Assembly: GCA_004151065.3 (NCBI GenBank)
Contig: NWUY0300008242.1
Location: 46,317 to 71,084, forward strand
Direction of reading: 5' to 3'
DNA from: Larix sibirica
Lineage: Eukaryota > Streptophyta > Pinopsida > Pinales > Pinaceae
Length of the DNA stretch: 24,768 bases
Shown one piece after another: positions 9,359 through 19,594 of the stretch. Within the stretch, counting starts at the first letter, position 1, and every line of letters begins with the position of its first letter. The notes below the pieces were generated by a model that was not told the origin of the DNA, did no database searches, and saw only the letters and a program-made list of their open reading frames with translations. Both the position numbers and the translations under genes were made by a program.

Positions 9359-10595
9359 GATCATGATTCAGGATTGATTTCGTATGCACAAGATAATTCA
9401 TTAGTCCAAAAATGTCGCAAGATCTTATCAAGAGAAAGATACTGTAAAAAAATGTTTGAAAAAAAAGAATAATAACTTTACCCTACCAATTGCAACATGT
9501 AATATTTTAGAAACCAACTTGGGTCAATGGTATTACACCTTGAATTGGATCTCTTTTATGACAACCCAATAGTATGCAATTGTTCAAAATCTAAAGGGTT
9601 GAAGGAAAACTCATGATGTGTCACATTGTCCCATCATATTAATAATTGGTTACCCAAAGTTGATGGTCTAGTACCTTCCACAACAATCAACAATCCCATA
9701 GGTGATATGTAAAAGATATGTAGGAACACCTCCACATCCTCATTTTTTGAACAGTTGGAAGCTGGATCAACTAAGTTTTGTCTTAAATTGATCAACATGT
9801 CTCCTTTTGTTGAGTCAACTAATATTTCTAGTGAACCAAAGTATGATATGAATACTACCCAAAATATCTCTACTGGGAGATCCAAAAAGTTGTATGAGCT
9901 TAGAGAAAAAAATGTTTAACTACACACCAAGGTCGGTTCAACTGCTGGAAGGAAACGATGGCTTCCCTCTTCCTATCCATATGCAAAGTAAATACCAAAC
10001 CTGTTACAACCAGACTTTATATGGTGCTTGGCGATCTTCCATACTTGTGCTCGATGTTGAAACCAGATTCTCCTTTTGTGGTAATAGTTATATGGTTTCC
10101 AAGTCTAAAATAGATGTTGTTAATCTTGGGTTGATCATACTTTCACATGTATACATTCCTCCCAAATACTCAATAACACTTTTGTCATTTTGTGGTCCTA
10201 TTTATAGTCAGTATGATTACTGGATTATTTTTAAATGCAATCATAACTTTTCCATGTATAGTATGTACATGAATGGTTATGCTTCTGGAAACTTTGACAG
10301 GAAAAAGCTGTTATATATTGATGGTCATCCATGAACTCATGGGAGCATTGTAGGGTTCATAAATAGTTGTAGGTCCTTATTATTGAGTGCAAATTGTTCC
10401 TTTGAGTAACACTCCAATGACAAAGAGTTATATATGAGAAGGAAAGAATCCATATTTGTTGTCGTGCAAGCAATACAAAGTTTGTCTCCTAGTGATGAGT
10501 TGTTAATAAACTATAACTTTCGTAGACCACGAACCGCTCGCCAAAAACATCTTGCAATGGGTTTACCTTTATACCCCCCCTTGTGGTGTAAATAA
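9359..10595 (+). pseudogene. SET-domain protein pseudogene, 3' exon
   Basis: The likely original product was a SET-domain protein (lysine methyltransferase fold). From the acceptor at 9357-9358, frame 2 reads DHDSGLISYAQDNSLVQKC and continues with five stops to an A7 run at 9906-9912. A one-base shift there leads to frame 0, which runs from MFNYTPRSVQL to the TAA at 10593-10595. SET-like signatures follow in order: LGLIILSHVYIPP (usual GLGVFA..I..G), LSFCGPIYSQ (usual Y.GE.I), IDGHP-THGSIVGFINSC (usual RFINHSC, with the His missing), SANCSFE and DELLINYNF (usual GEEL..DY). Stops at 10333 and near 10408 lie within the fold. Upstream, VCNCSKSKGLK recalls the start of a CXC repeat, which is only a suggestion. 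The ending, RRPRTARQKHLAMGL, has no motif I know. Confidence 0.6.
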
Positions 10596-11013
10596 AATAT
10601 CATTGAGTAATTGTATTTATCTTGCTTTCAACATTCTCTAGAAGCTTCTTTCTCACTCTCACATTGTACTCTTACTGGATGTATCCTCTATTCCCATTGA
10701 CTTTAGATTGTTTTCACTTAGTGGACATTAATAAACATATGTTATCTTATCTTAAATGGAGCTAATGTAAATGTATTGCTTAATTCAACATGTGTTATAT
10801 TAAGTGGTTGGTTGCATGTTTATCATTGGAAAAAAAACTCCATGCTTGTAATAAATGTTTGGTATAATGTTTGAACATATTAAATGCATTTTGTTCTTAA
10901 TATTATTGATCTAATGTTTAATATTTTTACAATCATGATTCATAGGATGATCCAAGAGAGGAAGATAATTATTTATCATGTATATAATTATTCTTTATGG
11001 CACATAATTATCA
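10596..11013. other. AT-rich spacer
   Basis: No coding content seen. The sequence becomes strongly AT-rich toward the inverted-repeat element. Confidence 0.5.
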
Positions 11014-11174
11014 TGGCATATAATTATTTATTCTTAGCATGTACATGTTTTCATTAATTTATTATTTATCATTTTTTAAATTATTTTCTCATTTATATTT
11101 TATAAGCTCTATATTTTAATTTAATTTTACCAAGGTTCTATCAAGGGTGCTATAGATTCCCTTCAAATAGAATT
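11014..11174 (+). repeat. Left inverted repeat
   Basis: The reverse complement of 12517-12678 aligns along the whole length with a few small gaps and substitutions. The inner part carries the first copy of the ctatcaaggg / cccttcaaatag unit. Confidence 0.75.
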
Positions 11175-11281
11175 CACCAAGGTTCTATCAAGGCTTCCAT
11201 GGTGATAGAGATGCCCTTCAAATAGACCATATCAAGGCTCTATCAAGGGTGCCATGATCATACACATGCCCTTCAAATAGA
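11130..11281 (+). repeat. Three tandem copies of a ~50-bp unit
   Basis: Each copy has a ctatcaagg core (with ggttctatc or ggctctatc), then a variable middle, then cccttcaaatag. The copies start near 11132, 11178 and 11227. The first lies inside the left inverted repeat, and only one copy is present at the right end. Confidence 0.7.
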
Positions 11282-11799
11282 CCTTTTTGTGCAGTGGGGA
11301 TGTGATATGACGATTGAGACCAAATTAACTCAATCCACCCATATCCTATTGAGAGACTAATGATCATTGAGGAATAAGGTCGACACCTTATTGTGTGCCC
11401 CTTAGTCAAAACTTCGTGAGTGACCGAATCTGCGGTCTACCCTCACGACAACATGCATCTAACGAGAAAAATCCTCTCTTGATTTTCAACTTATTGAAAG
11501 GAAACCTATGATATTTATGGTGTTCTTTCCCCCACACAATCTCGTTACCCATGTGTGGACCGATTGCAAATCATGATCCTATGCTTGCACACATGCAATC
11601 CACGTGCATCAGATAAATCATTCAAAATAATCAAATATTAATTACGCCGATAGGCTTTTTTATTTTAGAATTTGCGATGGACTACAGCCTATGATTTTCT
11701 AGGATTGTATGAGGATGAGACATGTGTACTATCCATATTGATTCTATGGCAGTCGTTCAAAATCGAATTAAAAAATTATTAAAAAAAAATAATTTAAAA

Positions 11800-11980
11800 C
11801 AAAGTGGTAGCTGATGAATGGATAACTAGTAGCGGATGCATGGATAACTTGTAGATTGTGAATGGATAACCAACCGTTCATGACAAATAACTAGAAGAAT
11901 GTGAGAGAAAAAAAATTATAAAAAATAATTGATGCTTGATGCATGAATGCATGGATAACTCGTAATGGATAGCTTATGGT
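11800..11980 (+). repeat. Degenerate short repeats around atggataact
   Basis: The motif atggataac recurs at least four times with variants (atggataactagtag, catggataacttgtag, aatggataaccaacc, catggataactcgtaatgg), often preceded by gatgcatg or gatgaatg. It looks like a decayed minisatellite. Confidence 0.5.
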
Positions 11981-12516
11981 GGCACTTAACTTGTGTCCGA
12001 TCAATGTTCACCACCCAAAAATTAAGTCGTTTTGTTATTTTATCAAATTGTATCACTTGATACCATATATGATCTCAATCCAGAGTCCATGCGACATTTA
12101 CACCACCTTGCGTTAATTCACACATGTGCTTTCTTATCACACCTGGAAGAACTTATCCAAGCATATGATGATCATATATATAATCATTTTCATGCATCAT
12201 CTCGCTAATGGTTAATCATCATCCGTTATGATCATTTATATTTAACATAAGCAAAATTATTTGTGATCTTCATGCAACATAAAGGTTTTAAGTTTTACCG
12301 TCAAGATGTATCCATCTGGGTCATTTGGGATCAAATGTCACAAAATAATAACATAGCATAATCAAAATGTCTAAGAAAATATCATAATCCAAATGTCTAT
12401 ATTCAAAGTGTCTAAGAAAATGGGGCACTACATACACCCCTACTTCAAAAAACTTCATCCTAAAGTTGATATATAGATTCTCATACACAAAGACATTGAC
12501 CATAGCGTCATACCTT

Positions 12517-12678
12517 AATTCTATTTGAAGGGAATATATGGAACCCTTGATAGAACCTTGGTAAAATTAAATTAAAATATAGAACTTATAAAAAAATGAG
12601 GAATTTTTTTAGAAAATGATAAATAATAAATTAATAAAAACATGTATATGCTAAGAATAAATAATTATATACATGCCA
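12517..12678 (-). repeat. Right inverted repeat
   Basis: Inverted copy of 11014-11174. It has one cccttcaaatag / ctatcaaggg unit at its inner edge and a small insertion near the outer end. Confidence 0.75.
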
Positions 12679-12763
12679 AGAATCAATACTAATTTAATTT
12701 AAAATAAGAACATGTGCATAACAAAGGAGAGAAATTAGTTAAAGAGAAGATAGACTAAAACAC

Positions 12764-12856
12764 NNNNNNNNNNNNNNNNNNNNNNNNNNNNNNNNNNNNN
12801 NNNNNNNNNNNNNNNNNNNNNNNNNNNNNNNNNNNNNNNNNNNNNNNNNNNNNNNN
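12764..12856. other. Assembly gap, 93 Ns
   Basis: A run of N. The eight bases taaaacac occur both just before it (12756-12763) and just after it (12857-12864), so the true gap may be shorter than shown or the flanks may overlap. Confidence 0.95.
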
Positions 12857-13143
12857 TAAAACACACCCTTTAATTAAGGAGAATAAAATAAGAAAATCAA
12901 TTAAATGAATATTAAGAATCAAGTGCACACATGCATGAACATGCAATAGAAACCTAAGAAACTCTATAAAATAAAGGCAAGGAGATGAGTGAGGGACATC
13001 TTTTGTATATTGGATGTTTTATATTTTTCCTCCTATGCGATGGGAGAGGATTGTTACAATGACTATTGGAGAGTTTGGTCCTTGGAAGTGGTTAAGGTTG
13101 GGAGGCCTAAAAATAGAATGCTCCACTTCCAATCGTGTTGATG
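12857..13143. other. Left flank of LINE-B, no gene seen
   Basis: AT-rich at first, then more balanced from about 13000. No recognisable coding sequence. With LINE-B removed, this flank joins 20860 onward. Confidence 0.4.
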
Positions 13144-13160
13144 TCGTGCTTCTTTCATGG
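13144..13160 (+). repeat. Target-site duplication, left of LINE-B
   Basis: TCGTGCTTCTTTCATGG matches TTGTGCTTCTTCCATAG at 20843-20859 at 14 of 17 positions. All three differences are C/T or G/A transitions. The right copy starts at the base after the A-tail. Confidence 0.75.
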
Positions 13161-13253
13161 TGAATTGGCTTGGCAGCTTGACTACTATACAAATCTAGGA
13201 TTCACAGTATTTCTAGGGTTTCCATCTAACAAGATGAGGGTTGTGAGTAACTC

Positions 13254-14635
13254 ATGGCCAAACAACCGGGGGGAAGCGGCCCCTCCTACCGCAACATCGT
13301 TTTCTCTTCAGCTACCGTGACAGACCACACACAAGGAAATGCCAATCGAGATGCTCATGCAGGCCCCGCACAACACGCAAATGAGATTCCACAGCAAAGT
13401 GAGGGAAGCTCGATGAATAAAGGAGGTGGCGGCAGACAATATTTCTCATCAAACACTTAGTCAACGCCGAGAGGTAAATGTTTCCCAAAAACCAGTCACA
13501 TCCCCACCTTAGAATTTACTTCAAACAAAGCAGTTGAATACCTTAAATCATGCGAGATCATGCCCTGATCTACAAATTCATGGGTTTATGGCCAATGGAA
13601 AAAGTACTCTAGTGTTGGATCAATCATAAATGGAAACCTCAAGGAGGATTTGATGTGAAAATGGGATCAAAAGGGTTTTTCACTGTAATATTCTCAAAAC
13701 CCAGAGAGTGGAAAAGAATTGTAGAATAGGGTCCCCACTTCTTCAATAGCGCGTGGTTGTTCATGTGATATTGGAAAGAAAATTACAACCCATATCGGGA
13801 GGACTTCACGGAGGTCCCAGTTTGGGTTAGAATGCATTCACTACCGCATGAATATTGGGAGGAAGAAATCCTATCAGGTATTGGAAACACCATAGGAACC
13901 TACATTAGAATCTTTGAGATCACCAAAAGAGGTAGGTATACTTCCTTTTATCGAATTTGTGTTCATATGAATGTCTCAAAACCAATTCCAGAAGCCATCC
14001 GCCTGATTTTACAAGATGAGGAATGGATCCAAACCCTAGACTATGAACACATCCCCTTCAAATGCCATAAGTGCCATGAATACATGCATCTCTACAGAGA
14101 CTTCCCATAAGTCTAGATCCATTCACCCCAAACCCCACCCCTACCTCCCCCCTCTTCCCATCCCAATCAATCAAATTTCACCCTCGTGATTCGCAGATCC
14201 AAAAGAAAACCCCTTGGAAAAACCCAACTCCATCCCATGAGCTTAAACAACACTAATCAATTCGCTATTCTGGAGACAAAAGAGATGGAGCTCGAAGAAG
14301 AAGCAACAGATAAAACCCAAGAAGAAGCAACAAATCAAGAAAACAACGATCTGGGCCAATATAATTGTAGAAAGATAGATCCCAAAGAAGATAGGAACAT
14401 GGGAGAAGTGGAGGATCAAGCCAATGGGAACGAAGAAAAGTATATATACATAACAGATCATGAGATCCAAAAAATCATTGAAGTATGTAAAAGAGGTGAC
14501 CTCTCAACTATCCCCACGTCGCACATAAATCCGTTCCAGAGAGCTATTCAAGCAGCTACTGGAAAAACAACCCCACCTAAAGACCCACAGAACCCGCACA
14601 GTAGTCCCCTGGGTATTCATCACTCTAAAAAATGA
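13254..14635 (+). pseudogene. LINE-B ORF1: DUF4283/zinc-knuckle RNA-binding protein, broken
   Basis: ATG at 13254 opens MAKQPGGSGPSYRNIVFSS, a typical plant L1 ORF1 start, open to 13460. The frame then shifts once, between 13460 and 13560. The DUF4283-like domain follows in frame 2 with three stops: IYKFMGLWPMEKVL, KWKPQGGFDVKMGSKGFF, GPHFFNSAWLFM and VWVRMHSLPHEYW, matching LINE-A residue by residue in long stretches. The zinc knuckle reads CHKCHEYMHLYRDF: the fourth Cys is Phe and the usual Gly is Met. A TAA at 14108-14110 is followed by the same frame, charged and Glu/Lys-rich (about 14186-14635; NQFAILETKEMELEEEATD). The role would be RNA binding and particle assembly. Confidence 0.85.
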
Positions 14636-17600
14636 AACAACAATTCGAGAGGCAGGATGAAAGGAAGAAACACAAATCAACAGAGATTAGCAGGGCTTGG
14701 TGAGTAGTTGATTGCATCAGGGAATTACAGGCCACTGTCTGAGTGGATGCAATCCCTTCTAACTACCCATATGTTTCCCCAATGAAAGTTATATCCTGGA
14801 ATATTCGTGGACTAGGAGGGAAAAGTAAAAGAAGAACCCTCTAATCCAAGATACAACAAGAAAATCCAACTATAGTAATGCTCCAAGAAACAAAATGCAC
14901 AATGGATAAAATGCAGAAATGGGCATCCTTTTGTTGGAAAGGATGTCAATGGATGGCCCTCGATGCTGTAGGAACAACAGGAGGAATTGCAATACTCTGG
15001 GATCCTACAGTCATACACTTATTCAACTTCTTTTCAATTTGATTTACCTTATCATTATACTATGAGGTCAAAGGAAGTAGAATTACAGGTACTTTGACCA
15101 GTGTCTATGGACCGGCCAATCCAACACTGAAACAATTATTCCTAGATTCGCTAAATCAGATCAAACCCTTGGAAGGGATCTGGATCGTAGGAGGAGACTT
15201 CAATATGATCTCCATCTCTTTAGAAAAAAAATGGGGCATCATTCGCCTTGACTCAACCAGCAAAGACTTTGGGAAAATGATACACACTTTAGATATGGTC
15301 GATATCATGCTAAAGAATGGAACATATACATCGAATAACATAATAGGAGGCTAAAATCAAGTATCCTCCAAGCTGGATCGCTTCCTCCTCTCAACCAATT
15401 TATTCATATCGGGATTCAGAGATGATTCTTTTATTCTTCCAAGTGAAGGCTCTGATCATTGGCCAATAAGCCTCGAAATTGACCAAAACAATGAGCCTTG
15501 CAATCAACCCTTTTGGTTCGAGGAGTTCTAGCTGGATGATCCTGAATTCATGGAAAATCTATCCTAATGGTAGTAAAATTCCCCAAGAAAAGAAGGATAA
15601 AAAATGTACATTCTCCAACAGAATCTCAAATGGGTGAAAGGAAAGCTAAAAATATGGAAAAAGGAAGTCTTTGGAAACATCTTTGATGCCAAAAGAAATA
15701 TTGAGGAATAAATGGAGGAGCTTCAGCAAATTGCAATAACAGAAGGCTATACTAAGAAACTGTTGGAAGAAGAATCATGCTTACAAACAACACTAAATCA
15801 ATGCATGGACTAAGAGGAAACACTCTGGAAACAAAAATATATAATACGATGGCTAAAGGAAGGAGAAAGGAATTCCAAATTCTTACATGATTCAATAATA
15901 CAACGTCGGGCACATAAAATTTTTTATCTTCTGCATTCCAACCAAGGCCAACACCTCTCCACCCATATAGAGATCACAAGGGAATTGGTCGACTTCCACA
16001 ACAACATCCTAACTGAGGACAATACAAATCAGGCACAAGCGATCCACTCTATTCTATAGCACATTCCAAGGCTAGTCACTTAGGAGAAGAATGACAACAT
16101 TCTTCAGCCTATAACTTTAGAGGAAGTCTTGGAAGTCGTCAAAGAGATGCAGCCAGGAAAATCCTCGTGACCGGATGGATTCACTACAAAATTCTATCAA
16201 CATTGTTGGACTATTTTCAAACAAGATGTATGGGAAGTTGTGGAGGAATCTAGACAACGGATGAACATCCTTCTTGTTTTGAATGCCACTTGCATCACCC
16301 TCATTACCAAAGAGGACTCACCAGTATTTCCAAGTAACTTTTGGCCCATCTCCCTCTGCAATGTCATTTATAAAGTTATCACTAAAATTATTGCCAATAC
16401 GCTAAAACCCATCCTGCCCCACCTCATTTCGGAGGAACAATTTGGTTACGTGGAGGGTAGACAAATCCTGGATGGTATCCTAGAAACACATGAAACCACC
16501 CACATTCTTTGAACTCAAAAAAAGGAAGGAATGCTCATAAAACTAGACCTATCAAAATCCTTTGATAAGATATCCTGGTAATATATTCAACAAATTCTTC
16601 TAGCCTTTGGTTTCGCCCCGCTTTGGGTCCACTAGATCATGACACTCACATCCCTTTACTTATTTTATATTCTTTTCAATGGATCCCCCTCTCCCACCTT
16701 CAAGGCCTCTAGAGTAATTAGTCAAGGGGATCCTCTCTCTCCCTTCCTCTTCATTTTAATGATGGAAGGCTTTGGATGAACCCTGCAAGTAGTAGTTAGC
16801 AGCAACACTTTTTCTAGTCTAAACCTAGCTGGTGACAATCTCAAAACCTCACATCTCCAATTTGTTGATGATACAATGCTTTTAGCCACTGCCACCTTAA
16901 TAGAATCCCTCACTATCAAAAATATTCTCTCACTCTTTATGGAAGCCTCTGGACTAGCCCTTAGCAATGATAAATATGAGATCTTCTTCTTCAATACCCT
17001 TCTGCATTTGCAATTGCATATTTCAAGGATCCCCTCCTTTAAATGAGGGGTGTTTCCTTCAGGTTACCTGGGAGCTCCACTTATATCCACTGCAGCACAA
17101 AACAACTCCTGGCCCAAAATCATATCCAAAATGGAACAATGCCTCACCAATTGGACCTTTCGTTCTCTTAACATTCCATGCCGATTAGTCCTTCTCAACT
17201 CTGTCCTTTGTGGTATGTGTTCATATCTCTTCTCAATCTTTGCTGCTACGAAAAAGTTCCTAAATGTAATCAAATCCCTCCAAATAATGTTTATATGGGG
17301 AGGCTCAAAAGAAAAAGGAAAAAAGAAATGGGCCCTTCTCTCCTGGGATAAGCTATGATGGCCCAAGCTTAAAGGGGGACTGGGTCTATGGGATCCGACA
17401 ATTAAGAACCAAGAGATGTCTGCAAAACTATGGTGGAGATGGATTACCTACCCACATATGATCTTGACCAAAATTTGGCACCAAAAATATGCTCCAGATG
17501 TGCTATCTAAAGACCTCATCCAGCTTCAAGACTCAAGAGGGGGCTCCATCATATGGAAAGTTGCCTGGCAAAACAAAGAACTTATTCAAGAACATACTTT

Positions 17601-18331
17601 TCGGGAAATTTGCAATGGAAATACTGCACTCTTTTGGGATGATAGATGGAAACAATGACCAAAACTTACCACCGTGGCCCACACCCAACAACTTCAACAA
17701 GTAACCAATGACAACAACCAGAAACTGGTTGCTCAATTCTGGGAACCTCACTCAAATAAATCTCATTGGAGACTCTGGAAACTTTGGCAACAATGGCAGC
17801 CGAACGCCACCAATGAGCAATGGGAAATAATTGAAAGGGAGCTCCAATCACAAAGAATCATAGTGCAGGAATGTGAAGACATTCTTCGATGGGGACACAC
17901 CAACAAAGGAACCTTCACCCTGAAATAAGCCTACAACTTATTAACCCAGCTTCAACAAATCCCGCAAAATATGATCTGGAATCAAATTTGGAAACAAAAT
18001 ATTTGGCCCAAAGTCTCCACCTTCTTCTGTCTATTTACATGGAAGAGAATCCTCACCTGGGATCAAATCATCAAATGAGGATTCCAATGGCCTTCTATTT
18101 TCTACCTCTGCCACTCCTCAGAAGAGACAACAGAACACATTCTCAACCATTGTCCATTTGCTCAGCAATTGTGGGACAATGGAACCAATATCTTCAGACA
18201 ATCCGATCGCGACATATCCTGCATAAAAAATACAATATCTCAATGGAGGAAGGACATTAGTGAAAACAACATAGTCAATATAAATTGGAAGGTCTTTCCA
18301 GGATTTACATTGTGGGAAATCTAGAAAGAAA

Positions 18332-18701
18332 GGAACAAACATATCTTCAAGAACCAAAATCAGGACGTCGATTATGTCTGGAATAAAATTAAATTCAACA
18401 TCAAAGAATCCATAGCAATAACCCAATGGAATCTAGTGGATTGGAACAATCAAGCTCAAGCCCAATGGATTATCCAAGCCTAGTACATCAACATGTCAAA
18501 CACTCAGCATAGGAACTCCAGAAATCGCATGGGTAACAACAACCCTGCCACTTGGTACCCCCCTGAGATTGGATTTGTGAAGCTTAACTTCGACGGGGAT
18601 AGCCGGGGAATCCCGACCCAACCAGGTTTAGAGGAGTCGCGATGAAAAGGGAAATATCCTAAAAATCTATTCAGGCTACTTGGGGACAGAAAGTAACAAT
18701 G
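18332..18701 (+). repeat. 370-bp direct repeat, copy 1
   Basis: Head-to-tail with 18703-19072, separated by a single N at 18702. It covers the end of zf-RVT, the linker and the start of RNase H of LINE-B. About ten substitutions distinguish the copies (roughly 3 percent). Confidence 0.9.
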
Positions 18702-18702
18702 N
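18702..18702. other. Single N at repeat junction
   Basis: This N sits exactly between the two 370-bp copies, as in a contig join with unresolved overlap. Confidence 0.85.
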
Positions 18703-19072
18703 GGAACAAACATATCTTCAAGAACCAAAATCAGGATGTCGATTATGTCTGGAATAAAATTAAATTCAACATCAAAGAATCCATAACAATAACCCAATGG
18801 AATCTAGTGGATTGGAACAATCAAGCTCAACCCCAATGGATTATCCAAGCCTAATACATCAACATGTCAAACACTCAGCATAGGAACTCTAGAAATCGCA
18901 TGGGTAACAACAACCCCGCCACTTGGTACCCCCCTGAGATAGGATTTGTGAAGCTTAACTTCGACGGGGATAGCCGGGGAATCCTGACCCAACCAGGTTC
19001 AGAGGAGTCGCGATGAAAAGGGAAATATCCTAAAAATATATTCAGGCTACTTGGGGACAGAAAGTAACAATG
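18703..19072 (+). repeat. 370-bp direct repeat, copy 2
   Basis: Second copy. Only this one runs on into the rest of RNase H (cagcaaaactatttg...). The indels in the FDG...DEKGN region are shared with copy 1, so they predate the duplication or allele split. Confidence 0.9.
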
Positions 19073-19370
19073 CAGCAAAACTATTTGTTATGTTGAAAGG
19101 TATACAAATTGTAGATCATGTGGGATACCATAAATTAATTTTGGAAGGTAACTCAATGCTCATGACTCAAATCCTACACCGTCTCCTAAAAGGCTCTAGT
19201 GTCAGCAAAATCAATCCAATCCGGCGGCTTGCTACCAAACTAGACTCTCAAGTAGCACAAATTAAACCAAATCACATCCTATTATCTCATAATGTTCGAA
19301 GAAATGCCAATAAGCTAGCAGATAAACTAACCAATTGGGGAATTGAACACCCATACAATGAGCTTGAGCA
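18945..19370 (+). other. LINE-B RNase H domain, catalytic residues lost
   Basis: KLNFDGDSRG carries the first Asp (18963). The second acidic position, normally Glu in NNAAEL, is Lys (AAA at 19078, NNAAKLFVM). The third, normally Asp in EGDS, is Asn (AAC at 19150, EGNSMLM). The fourth Asp is kept (19321, LADKLTNWG). Two indels break the frame between FDGD and DEKGN-like sequence. The domain would be inactive even if the frame were continuous. Confidence 0.75.
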
Positions 19371-19594
19371 AGATTGGAACACTGATGTGCCATCACCTCT
19401 CCGGGAAGAATTTGCTAGAGTGGCCAACCAGGATCACCTCCCCCACAACAGGTGTAATAATGTGGGCCACTCAATACAATCAATGGTGGGTTGGGAGCAA
19501 TTAGACACTAAACACGAGTCCAGGCCAAGCGTCAAAACAAGCAACTTGATCCGTGACCACACGTCCAGTCATAATTTTTGGAATGACCAGTTGC

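Larger units (their letters stand above)
11014..12678. mobile_element. Inverted-repeat-bounded segment, possible non-autonomous DNA transposon
   Basis: The ends, 11014-11174 and 12517-12678, are inverted copies of about 160 bp with more than 80 percent identity by eye. Both run from tggcat through ttattcttagcat and taatttaattttaccaagg to cccttcaaatagaatt. About 1.34 kb lies between them, with short direct repeats and no coding capacity that I can see. This fits a long-TIR non-autonomous DNA element of the Mutator or foldback type. I could not define a target-site duplication, so the outer boundaries are approximate and the superfamily is open. Confidence 0.55.

Noticed and set aside
9634-9885. 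Open frame of 83 codons on the minus strand
   Set aside because: It lies opposite the SET pseudogene exon, whose plus-strand frame has clearer protein features and continuity; the minus frame is a shadow.
18118-18797. Repeated minus-strand frames starting with the same peptide
   Set aside because: They are the antisense of the duplicated linker and RNase H region of LINE-B, and one runs through the N at 18702.
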